A stretch of DNA of 64,000 nucleotides, taken from assembly GCA_002421005.1 (NCBI GenBank), contig DIJC01000014.1:573813-637812 (forward strand), in the 5' to 3' direction. Origin of the DNA: Enterobacteriaceae bacterium UBA5654. Lineage in GTDB: Bacteria > Pseudomonadota > Gammaproteobacteria > Enterobacterales > Enterobacteriaceae. The notes under the pieces were generated by a model. It was not told the DNA's origin. It was given only the letters and a program-made list of their open reading frames with translations, and searched no databases. The translations under genes were made by a program, and so were the position numbers. Of the stretch, positions 8,866 to 17,820 are shown one piece after another; position 1 is the first letter of the stretch; each line of letters begins with the position of its first letter.

Positions 8866-10239
8866 ATGTTACCTGCGCAATCACCCTCAATTTATACCGT
8901 TAGCCGCCTGAATCAGACGGTCCGCCTGCTGCTTGAGCAGGAAATGGGGCAGGTCTGGATCAGCGGTGAGATCTCAAATTTCACCCAGCCCGCCTCCGGC
9001 CACTGGTATTTCACGCTCAAAGACGACACCGCCCAGGTACGCTGCGCGATGTTTCGCAACAGCAACCGCCGCGTTCATTTTCGTCCACAGCACGGGCAGC
9101 AGGTGCTGGTACGCGCCAATATTACGCTGTATGAGCCGCGCGGCGATTATCAGATTATCGTTGAGAGTATGCAGCCTGCGGGTGAAGGGCTGCTTCAGCA
9201 AAAATACGAGCAGCTAAAAACTAAGCTTCAGGCGGAAGGTTTATTCGATCAGGCGCAGAAAAAACCGTTGCCCTCCCCCGCTCACTGCGTTGGGGTGATC
9301 ACCTCGAAAACCGGCGCGGCGCTGCATGACATTCTGCATGTATTAAAGCGTCGCGATCCTTCCCTGCCCGTAATCATCTATCCCACCGCCGTTCAGGGCG
9401 ACGATGCCCCGGGGCAAATCGTGCGTGCTATTGCGCTGGCAAACCAGCGTCAGGAATGCGATGTCCTGGTTGTGGGGCGCGGCGGCGGCTCGCTGGAAGA
9501 TTTATGGAGCTTTAACGACGAGCGGGTGGCGCGGGCGATTTTTGCCAGCCGCATCCCGATTGTCAGCTCAGTCGGTCACGAAACGGACGTCACCATTGCC
9601 GATTTTGTCGCCGATTTGCGTGCGCCTACCCCTTCGGCGGCGGCGGAAATCGTCAGCCGTAATCAGCAGGAGCTATTGCGTCAGGTTCAGTCGGCGCAGC
9701 AGCGCCTTGAGATGGCGATGGATTATTATCTGGCGAACCGTAACCGACGCTTTACCCAGCTTCATCATCGACTGCAACAGCAGCACCCGCAGCTCCGGCT
9801 GGCGCGCCAGCAGACGGCGCTGGAGAGATTGCGCCAGCGTATGAATTCAGCCGTGGAAAACCAGCTTAAGCGGACTACGCAGCGGCAGGCGTCGCTGCTT
9901 CGCCGTCTGGATCAGCAAAATCCGCAGCCGCGCATTCATCGGGCGGGTTCGCGCATTCAGCAGCTTGAATTCCGCCTGACGGAAACTGTTCGCGCCCGCC
10001 TGAGCGCCACGCGCGAACGTTTTGGTAATGCCCTCACGCATCTGGAAGCCGTCAGCCCACTGGCGACGCTGGCGCGCGGCTATAGCGTCACGGCAACGCA
10101 TGATGGCGAAGTGCTGAAACAAACGAAACAGGTGAAAACCGGCGATCGGCTTAATACCCGTCTGAACGATGGCTGGGTGGAGAGTGAAGTGCTCGCCGTG
10201 ACCCCGGCGAAAAAAACGCGCGCGCGTAAAGTCAAATAG
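8866..10239 (+). CDS. xseA: Exodeoxyribonuclease VII large subunit
   Basis: Catalytic large subunit of Exo VII, which degrades single-stranded DNA in both directions together with several small XseB subunits (not in this window). The product has 457 residues (E. coli 456). An N-terminal OB-fold DNA-binding domain (about 1-100, with WISGEISNF and GHWYFTLKD) is followed by the catalytic core with VGRGGGSLEDLWSFNDE and SVGHETD (about 200-245). A long coiled-coil segment rich in Q, R and L then leads to a C-terminal domain with LARGYSV. It is a single-gene unit, divergent from guaB across 159 bp. Confidence 0.98.
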   Translation: MLPAQSPSIYTVSRLNQTVRLLLEQEMGQVWISGEISNFTQPASGHWYFTLKDDTAQVRCAMFRNSNRRVHFRPQHGQQVLVRANITLYEPRGDYQIIVESMQPAGEGLLQQKYEQLKTKLQAEGLFDQAQKKPLPSPAHCVGVITSKTGAALHDILHVLKRRDPSLPVIIYPTAVQGDDAPGQIVRAIALANQRQECDVLVVGRGGGSLEDLWSFNDERVARAIFASRIPIVSSVGHETDVTIADFVADLRAPTPSAAAEIVSRNQQELLRQVQSAQQRLEMAMDYYLANRNRRFTQLHHRLQQQHPQLRLARQQTALERLRQRMNSAVENQLKRTTQRQASLLRRLDQQNPQPRIHRAGSRIQQLEFRLTETVRARLSATRERFGNALTHLEAVSPLATLARGYSVTATHDGEVLKQTKQVKTGDRLNTRLNDGWVESEVLAVTPAKKTRARKVK

Positions 10240-10348
10240 CCTGAAATCCACTTTCCTCTGCGGCTTGCTTCCTCTTGTTCCCGCGCGGCGCATCGTTTGT
10301 GCTGCCCGGTTCGCTTTACGCGATAACCAGAAAAAACAGGGTTACCGC

Positions 10349-10561
10349 TTAAAGCGTAAATTCAACCCGCTTTTTAGAAATTAAACCGTGGCCATGCTGG
10401 CAGAAGTAATCGACTGCGCCACAGGCTTTCAGCACTTCCAGCGGCTTATGGCAGTCGGGGCAGCAGGCGATGAGGGGGAAGTTGCGATTACAGGATGCAC
10501 AGTGCGCTTCGTTGCCCGTTTGCGTAACGGGTTGCTGACATACCGGACAGTTGAGTGACAT
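10349..10561 (-). CDS. yfgJ: Zinc-ribbon protein YfgJ
   Basis: A 70-residue protein homologous to E. coli YfgJ, of unknown role. Four cysteine pairs or near-pairs (CPVC, CASC, CCPDC, and CGAVDYFCQHGHG) indicate a double zinc-ribbon (DUF1407 type). There is no signal peptide or membrane segment, so it is probably cytosolic. It lies 48 bp downstream of der in the same direction, but a terminator hairpin separates them, so it may depend on read-through or its own promoter. Confidence 0.92.
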   Translation of the reverse strand: MSLNCPVCQQPVTQTGNEAHCASCNRNFPLIACCPDCHKPLEVLKACGAVDYFCQHGHGLISKKRVEFTL

Positions 10562-10573
10562 AAAACCTCCAGC

Positions 10574-10599
10574 TAAAACGCCCTCCGCGCGGAGGGCGT
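10574..10599 (-). terminator. Terminator of the rodZ-der operon
   Basis: A perfect self-complementary 22-base sequence (10578-10599, arms of CGCCCTCC and GGAGGGCG) is followed on the minus strand by TTTT. It lies 10 bases after the der stop codon. Confidence 0.8.
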
Positions 10600-10609
10600 A
10601 TGATGATGA

Positions 10610-12085
10610 TTACCCTTTTTTGAGATGCTTAATCAAACGCTTACGTTTACGCAGCTGATTCGGCGTCAGGGTATTACGCTTGTTGGCGAACGGGTTCTCC
10701 CCTTCCTTGAACTGGATACGAATAGGCGTGCCCATCACGTCCAGCGATTTACGGAAGTAGTTCATCAAATAGCGCTTGTAGGAGTCTGGCAGATCTTTAA
10801 CCTGATTACCGTGGATCACCACGATAGGCGGGTTATAGCCACCGGCGTGGGCATATTTCAGCTTCACACGGCGTCCGCGCACCAGCGGCGGCTGATGGTC
10901 TTCAGAAGCCATGGTCATGATCCGCGTTAACATCGCGGTACTGACGCGACGGGTGGAGCTGTCGTAGGCTTCGCGGATAGATTCAAACAGATTACCGACG
11001 CCGCTACCGTGCAGTGCAGAAATAAAATGCACCCGCGCAAAGTCGATAAAGCCCAGACGATAGTCGAGCGTCTCTTTAACCTGCTCTCTGATTTCCTGGC
11101 TCAGGCCGTCCCACTTGTTGACCACGATCACCAGCGAGCGCCCGCTATTGAGGATGAAGCCCAGCAGCGAAAGATCCTGATCGGAAATACCTTCGCGAGC
11201 GTCAATGACCAGCAGACAGACGTTAGCATCCTCAATCGCCTGAAGCGTTTTAATAACCGAGAATTTTTCTACGGTATCGGTGATTTTCCCGCGCTTGCGC
11301 ACCCCGGCGGTATCAATGAGCACATATTCACGCTCATCACGCTCCATCGGGATATAAATACTGTCACGCGTGGTGCCAGGCATGTCGTAAACCACCACGC
11401 GCTCTTCACCGAGGATACGGTTAGTCAGCGTAGATTTACCCACGTTCGGGCGACCCACAATGGCAATTTTGATCGGCAAGTCCTGCGGATTGAAATCGTC
11501 TTCTGGCTCTTCGGCTTCTTCACCGTTTTGTTCAGCTTCAAATTTCGCCCAGTACTCGGCGTCTTCGTCCACCTCTTCTGGCGGATTCACTTCATCGACG
11601 AACGGCAGCAGGACATGTTCCAGCAGGCTGACCACACCGCGACCGTGGGAGGCAGCAATCGCGTGAATGTCGCCTAAGCCGAGCGACCAGAAATCGGCCA
11701 CAGCTTGATCCGGGTCGATGCCATCGGTTTTGTTGGCGACGAGGAAAGTCGGCTTTTCACGCGAACGCAGATGTTTGGCGATGCCTTCGTCCGCAGGCAT
11801 CAGGCCCGCGCGGGCATCGACCATGAAAAGGACCACATCGGCTTCTTCAATGGCCAGCAGCGACTGCTCGGCCATACGGGTTTCTACACCCTCTTCCGTA
11901 CCGTCAATCCCACCGGTATCAATACAGATGAATTCACGGCCTTCCACTTCTGCACGACCGTACTTACGGTCACGCGTCAGCCCCGGGAAATCCGCCACCA
12001 GCGCATCACGAGTGCGGGTTAGGCGGTTAAAAAGTGTGGATTTTCCGACGTTAGGGCGTCCGACCAGCGCGACCACAGGTATCAT
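10610..12085 (-). CDS. der: Ribosome-assembly GTPase Der (EngA)
   Basis: Essential double GTPase needed for 50S ribosomal subunit maturation. The product has 491 residues (E. coli 490). Two tandem G domains each have a P-loop GRPNVGKST (about residues 8-16 and 211-219) and G3/G4 motifs (DTGG and NKTD; DTAG and NKWD). An acidic linker (EEVDEDAEYW, then EQNGEEAEEPEDD) separates them. The C-terminal KH-like domain ends in a basic tail (LRKRKRLIKHLKK). It is the last essential gene of the leftward operon. Confidence 0.99.
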   Translation of the reverse strand: MIPVVALVGRPNVGKSTLFNRLTRTRDALVADFPGLTRDRKYGRAEVEGREFICIDTGGIDGTEEGVETRMAEQSLLAIEEADVVLFMVDARAGLMPADEGIAKHLRSREKPTFLVANKTDGIDPDQAVADFWSLGLGDIHAIAASHGRGVVSLLEHVLLPFVDEVNPPEEVDEDAEYWAKFEAEQNGEEAEEPEDDFNPQDLPIKIAIVGRPNVGKSTLTNRILGEERVVVYDMPGTTRDSIYIPMERDEREYVLIDTAGVRKRGKITDTVEKFSVIKTLQAIEDANVCLLVIDAREGISDQDLSLLGFILNSGRSLVIVVNKWDGLSQEIREQVKETLDYRLGFIDFARVHFISALHGSGVGNLFESIREAYDSSTRRVSTAMLTRIMTMASEDHQPPLVRGRRVKLKYAHAGGYNPPIVVIHGNQVKDLPDSYKRYLMNYFRKSLDVMGTPIRIQFKEGENPFANKRNTLTPNQLRKRKRLIKHLKKG

Positions 12086-12123
12086 GTTTAAAGCCTCTTT
12101 TACTCAAATTCTATAAACAGCAA

Positions 12124-12149
12124 ACGGCTCCTGTAGTCACAGGAGCCGT
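12124..12149 (-). terminator. Hairpin between bamB and der
   Basis: A perfect 10-bp stem (12124-12133 with 12140-12149) has a six-base loop and is followed on the minus strand by TTTG. The T-run is short, so it is probably a partial terminator that lets some transcripts continue into der. Confidence 0.55.
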
Positions 12150-12173
12150 CCATTTTATAACTTCACGCGGATA

Positions 12174-13352
12174 TTAACGCGTAATAGCGTACAGCGAACC
12201 GCCTTTCGCCTGGATCAGCAGTTTGCCATCCGCGATAACCGGTTCCGTCAGGAAGCCAGAGCTGTCCAGCTTCTGCTGCGCCACGAAGTGACCGTCATCC
12301 GGGCTAAGCCAGTGCAGGTAGCCTTCGCTATCGCCAACCACTAATGAACCATTATACAGCGCCGGAGAGGTCAGGTTACGATGCAGCAGATCGCTTTGCG
12401 TCCACTGCGTCACGCCGCCATCGGTCGTCAGCGCCAGCAAACGGTCATCCTGATCGACGATATAAATATGATTACCGTCCACAATGAAATCGTTCACCGA
12501 GCCAAGCTCGCGTTTCCACATAATCTGGCCGCTACGCAGATCCAGCGCGGTCAGATTACCGTTGTAAGCCAGCGCATAAACCACACCGTCAACCACTATC
12601 GGGGTCGTATCGACATCGCTCAGACGGTCGATTTCCGTCGGGCCAGTCGCCTGCGAAATACGCTGCTGCCAAATCATCTGGCCCTGCTGCATCAGCACCG
12701 CGCTGACGCGACCGTTATCACCCCCGACGATAGCCGCACCAAACGCGGTGACCGGCGCGGATTCCCCACGCAGCGACAGCGCAGGCATATCAAGGTTAAC
12801 GGTCCATTTCACTGCTCCGTCGGTCTCATTGAGCGCCTGAAGCTGACCGTTACTGGTATGGATAAGCACCACGCCATCGCTGACCACCGGGCGGGACAGC
12901 GCTTCACCGGCAACACGGGTCTGCCAGGCCACCGAGCCATCGCTGGTATTCAGTGCGTAAACCTGCGCTTTTTCGCTTCCCACATAGACATGACCGCCGT
13001 TGACCGTCACGCCGCCTGAAAGCTGTGCTGCGGAGGAAGAAAACCAGCCTTTTTTCTCCGCCAGACTCACGCTCCAGACCTCTTTGCCGTCGTCCGCGTT
13101 AACCGCTTTCACGGTGCCGTGACGATCTGCCGCATAGACGACGCCATCAGCAAATGCCGGATGAAGGTTAGAGTAAAATTCGCCGATTCCGCTTCCCACG
13201 GAGGTTTCCCACGCCGTATTTGGCGTGAACTGATTTTCAACCTGCGGCAACGGAGACATTTTCACAACGTCTTCTTCGCCGTTAAACAGTGAGCAACCAC
13301 TTAATAACGTGGCTGAAAGCACGCAGGGCAGAAGTAATTTACGCAATTGCAT
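12174..13352 (-). CDS. bamB: Outer membrane assembly lipoprotein BamB
   Basis: Lipoprotein of the BAM complex that inserts beta-barrel proteins into the outer membrane. The 392 residues equal E. coli BamB. The N-terminal signal ends in a lipobox, TLLSGC, with acylation expected at Cys20. The next residue is Ser, not Asp, consistent with outer-membrane sorting. The rest forms PQQ-like beta-propeller repeats (recurring VYALN/A, DGxVxW and LxALD patterns). It lies 10 bp downstream of yfgM in the rodZ-to-der cluster. Confidence 0.98.
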   Translation of the reverse strand: MQLRKLLLPCVLSATLLSGCSLFNGEEDVVKMSPLPQVENQFTPNTAWETSVGSGIGEFYSNLHPAFADGVVYAADRHGTVKAVNADDGKEVWSVSLAEKKGWFSSSAAQLSGGVTVNGGHVYVGSEKAQVYALNTSDGSVAWQTRVAGEALSRPVVSDGVVLIHTSNGQLQALNETDGAVKWTVNLDMPALSLRGESAPVTAFGAAIVGGDNGRVSAVLMQQGQMIWQQRISQATGPTEIDRLSDVDTTPIVVDGVVYALAYNGNLTALDLRSGQIMWKRELGSVNDFIVDGNHIYIVDQDDRLLALTTDGGVTQWTQSDLLHRNLTSPALYNGSLVVGDSEGYLHWLSPDDGHFVAQQKLDSSGFLTEPVIADGKLLIQAKGGSLYAITR

Positions 13353-13362
13353 CGGGTCCCTC

Positions 13363-13983
13363 TCAGATGGACAAATTATTCATTTTCATGCGCATCATTT
13401 CACTTAGCGCAGGCGACGAGTCGCTTTTCACACCCGCTTCCCATGCAGCGTGTGCGCCTTTTTTATCACCTTTGCTTAGCAGAATTTCGCCGCGCAAATC
13501 GGCAACAATAGCCGTCCAGCCTTCGCCTTTGATATTTTCCAGCGTTTTCAGGGCAGCGTCGGCCTGTTTCTGCTGAAGCTGCACGCGGGCGAGACGCATA
13601 CTAATGACGGATTTCAGATTGTCATCAGCGGCGTCAGCAAGCCCCAGCTCCAGTTGCTTAGCGGCTTTATCCAGTTCGTTTTTGTCAACGTACTGCTGCG
13701 CCAGCTCAAGGGAGGTGAAGGCACCGTAGACGTTTTTATTGTCCGCCGCGAATTTCTCCGCCGTCGTCAACGTTTCCGGTTTATTCACATTCAGCGCCGC
13801 GACCGTATTGTCATAAGCCATCGATGAGGTTTTGGCTGAATCAGCCTGATGGCTGGTCCAGTAGCGCCAGCCTACCAGCGCGCCAATACCCAAAATAACC
13901 CCAACGGCCAGCGCCTTGCCGTTTTCAGCGAAGAAGCGCTTGAGCGCATCAACCTGATCGTGTTCGTTCTCGTAGATTTCCAC
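13363..13983 (-). CDS. yfgM: Ancillary SecYEG translocon subunit YfgM
   Basis: Inner-membrane protein that links SecYEG to periplasmic chaperones such as PpiD. The 206 residues equal the E. coli length. A short cytosolic N-terminus (MEIYENEHDQVDALKRFFAENGK) precedes one membrane segment (LAVGVILGIGALVGWRYW, about 25-42). The rest is a periplasmic TPR-like helical domain. It sits between hisS (13 bp upstream) and bamB (10 bp downstream), the standard enterobacterial order. Confidence 0.97.
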   Translation of the reverse strand: MEIYENEHDQVDALKRFFAENGKALAVGVILGIGALVGWRYWTSHQADSAKTSSMAYDNTVAALNVNKPETLTTAEKFAADNKNVYGAFTSLELAQQYVDKNELDKAAKQLELGLADAADDNLKSVISMRLARVQLQQKQADAALKTLENIKGEGWTAIVADLRGEILLSKGDKKGAHAAWEAGVKSDSSPALSEMMRMKMNNLSI

Positions 13984-13996
13984 GCAGTCCTACTCC

Positions 13997-15286
13997 TTAG
14001 CTCAGTAAAGTGCGCAAATGCGCGGCAACACTATCCTGCGCTACAGCCGTTTGCTCACCAGAGCGCAAATCCTTCACTACAACAGTACCGGCAGCCATTT
14101 CGGACTCACCCAGTACCAGTGCAACGCGGGCACCCCATTTATCGGCGCGGGCAAACTGTTTCTTAAAGTTGCCGCCACCGTGGTTTGTCATCAGTTTCAC
14201 GCCGGGGATATCATCCCGCAGGCGTTCGGCCAACTTCATTGCCGCAGGCTGTGTATCCGTGCCTGAAGCGACCAGATATATATCGACAACAGGATCGGCA
14301 GTAAATTCCGGGTTAACGGCCTGAACTAATAAAACAAGTCGCTCCAGCCCCATCGCAAAGCCTACAGCCGGTGTCGACCGACCGCCAAGCTGTTCAACCA
14401 GACCATCATAACGCCCGCCTGCACACACGGTGCCCTGCGAACCCAGGCTACTGGTGACCCACTCGAAAACGGTGCGGTTGTAGTAGTCGAGACCACGGAC
14501 CAGACGCTGGTTAATCGTGTAGGAAATGCCTACCGCTTCCAGCAGTTTACACAGCCCGGCGAAGTGCTCGCGCGACTCTTCGTCCAGATAATCGCCCAGC
14601 GCGGGGGCGTCGTTAAGCAGCGCCTGCACCTGCTGATTTTTTGAATCCAGCACGCGCAACGGATTGGTATACATGCGGCGCTTACAGTCTTCGTCCAGCT
14701 TATCTTTATGCTGTTCAAGGAAGGCGACCAGCGCGGCGCGATAGTGAGCTCGGGCGTCCAGTGAACCGATCGAGTTCAGCTCAAGGCTCACATGATCAAA
14801 GATACCCAGCTCACGCCACCAGCGGGCGGTGAGCATAATCAGCTCGGCGTCGATATCCGGTCCTTGCAGACCAAAAACTTCGAGACCCATCTGATGAAAC
14901 TGACGATAGCGGCCTTTTTGCGGACGCTCATGGCGGAACATTGGTCCCATGTACCACAGACGCTGTTCCTGATTATGCAGAAGACCGTGCTCAATACCGG
15001 CGCGGACGCAGCCCGCAGTGCCTTCAGGACGCATGGTTAAGGAGGTGACTTCTTCACCATCGCGCTCGCGATCGTTGAAGGTATACATCTCTTTTTCGAC
15101 TACATCGGTGACTTCACCAATCGCGCGTTTAAACAGCGGCGTCTGCTCAAGAATGGGCGTGCGAATCTCGCTGTAGCCATAGGACTCAACGACGTTCTTA
15201 ATGATTTTTTCAACGCGTTGCCATACTGCGGTATCTTCCGGCAAATAATCATTCATACCGCGCACAGACTGAATTTTCTTTGACAC
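13997..15286 (-). CDS. hisS: Histidyl-tRNA synthetase
   Basis: Charges tRNA-His; class II synthetase, cytosolic homodimer. The product has 429 residues against 424 in E. coli. The extra length comes from a five-residue insertion at about residues 75-82 (NDRERDGEEVTSL where E. coli has EDRNGDSL), just before RPEGT. Motif 2 (MFRHERPQKGRYRQFHQ), the histidine-specific GLDYYNRTVFEW and AGGRYDGL segments, and motif 3 (GFAMGLERL) are intact. The first 170 residues look more divergent from E. coli than the rest. It belongs to the rodZ-ispG-hisS-yfgM-bamB-der cluster. Confidence 0.98.
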   Translation of the reverse strand: MSKKIQSVRGMNDYLPEDTAVWQRVEKIIKNVVESYGYSEIRTPILEQTPLFKRAIGEVTDVVEKEMYTFNDRERDGEEVTSLTMRPEGTAGCVRAGIEHGLLHNQEQRLWYMGPMFRHERPQKGRYRQFHQMGLEVFGLQGPDIDAELIMLTARWWRELGIFDHVSLELNSIGSLDARAHYRAALVAFLEQHKDKLDEDCKRRMYTNPLRVLDSKNQQVQALLNDAPALGDYLDEESREHFAGLCKLLEAVGISYTINQRLVRGLDYYNRTVFEWVTSSLGSQGTVCAGGRYDGLVEQLGGRSTPAVGFAMGLERLVLLVQAVNPEFTADPVVDIYLVASGTDTQPAAMKLAERLRDDIPGVKLMTNHGGGNFKKQFARADKWGARVALVLGESEMAAGTVVVKDLRSGEQTAVAQDSVAAHLRTLLS

Positions 15287-15313
15287 GTTTATTCTCTATT
15301 CTGAATATAAAAA

Positions 15314-15388
15314 TGAACCCTGAGGCTTCTCCGAATCATTACGGGAGCGATAAGGGTTCAATCATACACGGGAAGCACGCCGCTTCCC
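15314..15388 (-). other. Structured hisS leader / ispG-hisS intergenic hairpins
   Basis: Two inverted repeats occupy the 108-bp ispG-hisS gap. One is a GGGAAGC/GCTTCCC stem (15370-15376 with 15382-15388) just after the ispG stop. The other is an outer GAACCCT/AGGGTTC stem (15314-15320 with about 15353-15359) before the hisS ribosome site. Neither has a clear T-run, so processing or modulation of hisS is as likely as termination. Confidence 0.4.
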
Positions 15389-15394
15389 ATCACG

Positions 15395-16513
15395 TTATTT
15401 TTCAACTTGCTGCACGTCAATCCGGCGGGCTTCGTCGAGAATACTGGCTTTCGCCCGGATGCGCGCTTCGAGCTGGCTAATCATATCGATGTTATCCAGT
15501 CGGTCGGTACGCACGCCGTCTTCATACAGCCCGCTTTTCTTGTTGCCGCCGGTCACGCCGAGCGTGGAAACCAGCGCCTCACCCGGTCCGTTGACCACGC
15601 AGCCGATGATCGAAACGTCCATCGGGGTGATGATATCTTCCAGGCGCTGCTCCAGGGCGTTGACCGTACCAATGACGTCAAACTCCTGGCGAGAGCAGGT
15701 CGGGCAGGCGATAAAGTTGATCCCGCGCGCGCGAATGCGCAGCGATTTAAGGATATCAAAGCCCACTTTAATCTCTTCGACCGGGTCAGCGGCCAGCGAA
15801 ACGCGCAGCGTATCGCCGATGCCTTCAGAAAGCAGCAGACCAAGACCGATCGCTGATTTAACCGCCCCGCTCCGCGCGCCGCCCGCTTCGGTGATCCCCA
15901 GATGCAGCGGCTGATCGATTTGCTTTGCCAGCAGGCGATAAGACTCTACCGCCAGAAAAACGTCGGAGGCTTTTACGCTGACTTTGAATTGATCGAAGTT
16001 AAGACGATCGAGATGATCGACATGGCGCATCGCTGATTCAAGCAGCGCCTGCGGCGTCGGTTCACCGTATTTTTCCTGAAGATCTTTTTCCAGCGATCCG
16101 CCGTTCACGCCAATACGAATAGGGATGTTTTTATCGCGCGCGCAATCAACCACGCTACGGATACGCTCTTCATTGCCGATATTGCCGGGGTTGATACGCA
16201 GACAGTCAACGCCGTATTCCGCCACTTTCAGGGCGATACGGTAGTCGAAGTGGATATCGGCGACCAGCGGGACGTTGACCTGCTGTTTGATGAGTTTAAA
16301 GGCTTCGGCGGCGTCCATGGTCGGCACGGAAACGCGCACGATGTCGGCCCCCACGCGCTCCAGCGCTCTGATCTGGTTGACCGTGGCTTCAACATCCGTG
16401 GTCCGGGTGTTGGTCATAGATTGTACGGCGATGGGCGCGCCATCGCCGATTGGCACATTCCCCACGTAAATCCGTTTCGATTTCCTACGCTGAATTGGGG
16501 CCTGGTTATGCAT
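15395..16513 (-). CDS. ispG: 4-hydroxy-3-methylbut-2-enyl diphosphate synthase IspG
   Basis: Penultimate enzyme of the MEP isoprenoid pathway; it reduces MEcPP to HMBPP using a [4Fe-4S] cluster. The 372 residues equal E. coli IspG. The N-terminal TIM-barrel carries PIAVQSMTNTRTTD. The C-terminal cluster domain has ACPTCSR (two Cys near 270 and 273) and GCVVNGPGEA (third Cys near 305 with the Glu ligand near 312). It lies 26 bp downstream of rodZ. As an Fe-S enzyme it will depend on the isc system encoded about 25 kb away. Confidence 0.98.
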   Translation of the reverse strand: MHNQAPIQRRKSKRIYVGNVPIGDGAPIAVQSMTNTRTTDVEATVNQIRALERVGADIVRVSVPTMDAAEAFKLIKQQVNVPLVADIHFDYRIALKVAEYGVDCLRINPGNIGNEERIRSVVDCARDKNIPIRIGVNGGSLEKDLQEKYGEPTPQALLESAMRHVDHLDRLNFDQFKVSVKASDVFLAVESYRLLAKQIDQPLHLGITEAGGARSGAVKSAIGLGLLLSEGIGDTLRVSLAADPVEEIKVGFDILKSLRIRARGINFIACPTCSRQEFDVIGTVNALEQRLEDIITPMDVSIIGCVVNGPGEALVSTLGVTGGNKKSGLYEDGVRTDRLDNIDMISQLEARIRAKASILDEARRIDVQQVEK

Positions 16514-16539
16514 GAAAACTCTCCTGCGTTACCCGTCTG

Positions 16540-17541
16540 TTACTGTGCTGCTGACTGGTCGGCAGTAAGGGTCAGACGCGCAACCTGATTCGATCTTATA
16601 AAGCGGTTCAGATCAACCGATTTTCCCTGGAACTGAATCTGAACAGCAGCCGGTTTGCCTATTTTAAGCTTATAAGGCAGTTCGCCGCTTAGATTTAAAT
16701 GCCCACCCTTGGGCTGGATGCCGCTAAACAACTTTTTACCCGCTGCGTCGAAAATTTCCAGCCAGCAGTCGTCGTTGAAATCCATCACCAGCGCGTTAGC
16801 ATCCGCTGGCGGAGTAACATCGGCCTGGGTGGTGGGCAGTGCTGCGGCAGCGTTAGCGTCAACCGGAGCCTGCGACGGTGCCACTACCGTACCGGACTGC
16901 GCGTTAGTCGCCGGAGCGGTCGCGGCAGGCGCAGTAGAAGGTGCGGTCGTCGTTGATGGTGCGGTATTCACGCTGGATGGCGTATTCTGGGGAGCGGTGC
17001 TGCCGGGATCGGTATCCGGCGGAGTGCCGGTATCGAGCTGCACATTATTATTGTTGTCGCTGTTGTCGTTAGCGTTCAGCTCGGCGGAAGATTGCGCTTC
17101 CATGGTATTAATTTCTTCCTGCTGCGCCTTGTGATTCTGCCACCACCACAAGCCGGTAAAGCTGAGTACGACGAAGAAGATAATCCAGGTGATAAAGCCC
17201 ATTAACCAGCCGCTGCGTTTTTTACGCTGTTTGCCGAGAGCGAAAGTCTGCATCGGCGCGACTTTGGCGGCTCTTACCGGGGCCTGCTTTTCCATCATCG
17301 GCAGCAGTTCTTCTTCCGGGATATGCACCAGGCGGGCATAAGAGCGGATATAACCACGCAGGAATGTTGAAGCCAGCTCTGCCGGAGCCTTATCTTCTTC
17401 AATATCGCGAACCGTGGAAACCTTCAGGCATAAGCGTTCTGCAACCGCTTGCTGGCTGAGTCCGAGTTGCTCACGGGCGTTGCGCAGACGCAAGCCGGTG
17501 GTTTGTGCTTCATGTTGGTCTTGGGTGGCTTCAGTATTCAT
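16540..17541 (-). CDS. rodZ: Cell-shape protein RodZ
   Basis: Bitopic membrane protein that anchors MreB and keeps rod shape. The product has 333 residues (E. coli 337). A cytosolic N-terminal helix-turn-helix domain (LRNAREQLGLSQQAVAERL, about 18-36) is followed by a basic patch (KQRKKRSG). One membrane segment follows (WLMGFITWIIFFVVLSFTGLW, about 112-132). A long low-complexity Thr/Pro/Ala/Ser linker leads to the C-terminal periplasmic DUF4115 domain. The linker is the usual variable part of the family. It is the first gene of the leftward rodZ-der cluster. Confidence 0.97.
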   Translation of the reverse strand: MNTEATQDQHEAQTTGLRLRNAREQLGLSQQAVAERLCLKVSTVRDIEEDKAPAELASTFLRGYIRSYARLVHIPEEELLPMMEKQAPVRAAKVAPMQTFALGKQRKKRSGWLMGFITWIIFFVVLSFTGLWWWQNHKAQQEEINTMEAQSSAELNANDNSDNNNNVQLDTGTPPDTDPGSTAPQNTPSSVNTAPSTTTAPSTAPAATAPATNAQSGTVVAPSQAPVDANAAAALPTTQADVTPPADANALVMDFNDDCWLEIFDAAGKKLFSGIQPKGGHLNLSGELPYKLKIGKPAAVQIQFQGKSVDLNRFIRSNQVARLTLTADQSAAQ

Positions 17542-17782
17542 TCGCTACAACTGGCTGGTACGTGAAATTAAAATTCTGGTGCCGGTGTAACACCCGCACC
17601 GCGAAATAATGTCTGGTCAACGGCAGACAGTATAAGACTGTCAGGTTGACTATCACAGAGCAACTTTAGCAGTCGTTGCTAAGCTGTTGTTGGATCGCTA
17701 CATACTGCCTTAAAGTCGATAAAAACGCACCGTAATTATTAACCGTATGCGTAATTCCCGAATAATCATTCATCAAATTGAT

Positions 17783-17812
17783 ACACTACGCGGATTTCTG
17801 CCCGCGTAGTGT
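17783..17812 (-). terminator. Hairpin downstream of rlmN
   Basis: A perfect 11-bp stem (17783-17793 with 17802-17812) and eight-base loop start eight bases after the rlmN stop. The following minus-strand sequence is AT-rich (ATCAATTTG) but not a pure T-run. The remaining 240 bp up to rodZ hold no gene and should contain the rodZ promoter, which I could not place. Confidence 0.55.
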
Positions 17813-17820
17813 CCAGCAAA

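Noticed and set aside
13997..15286. Possible frameshift pair explaining the odd HisRS segment near residue 75
   Set aside because: The frame is continuous, all downstream class II motifs are in frame, and the extra 15 bases are a multiple of three.
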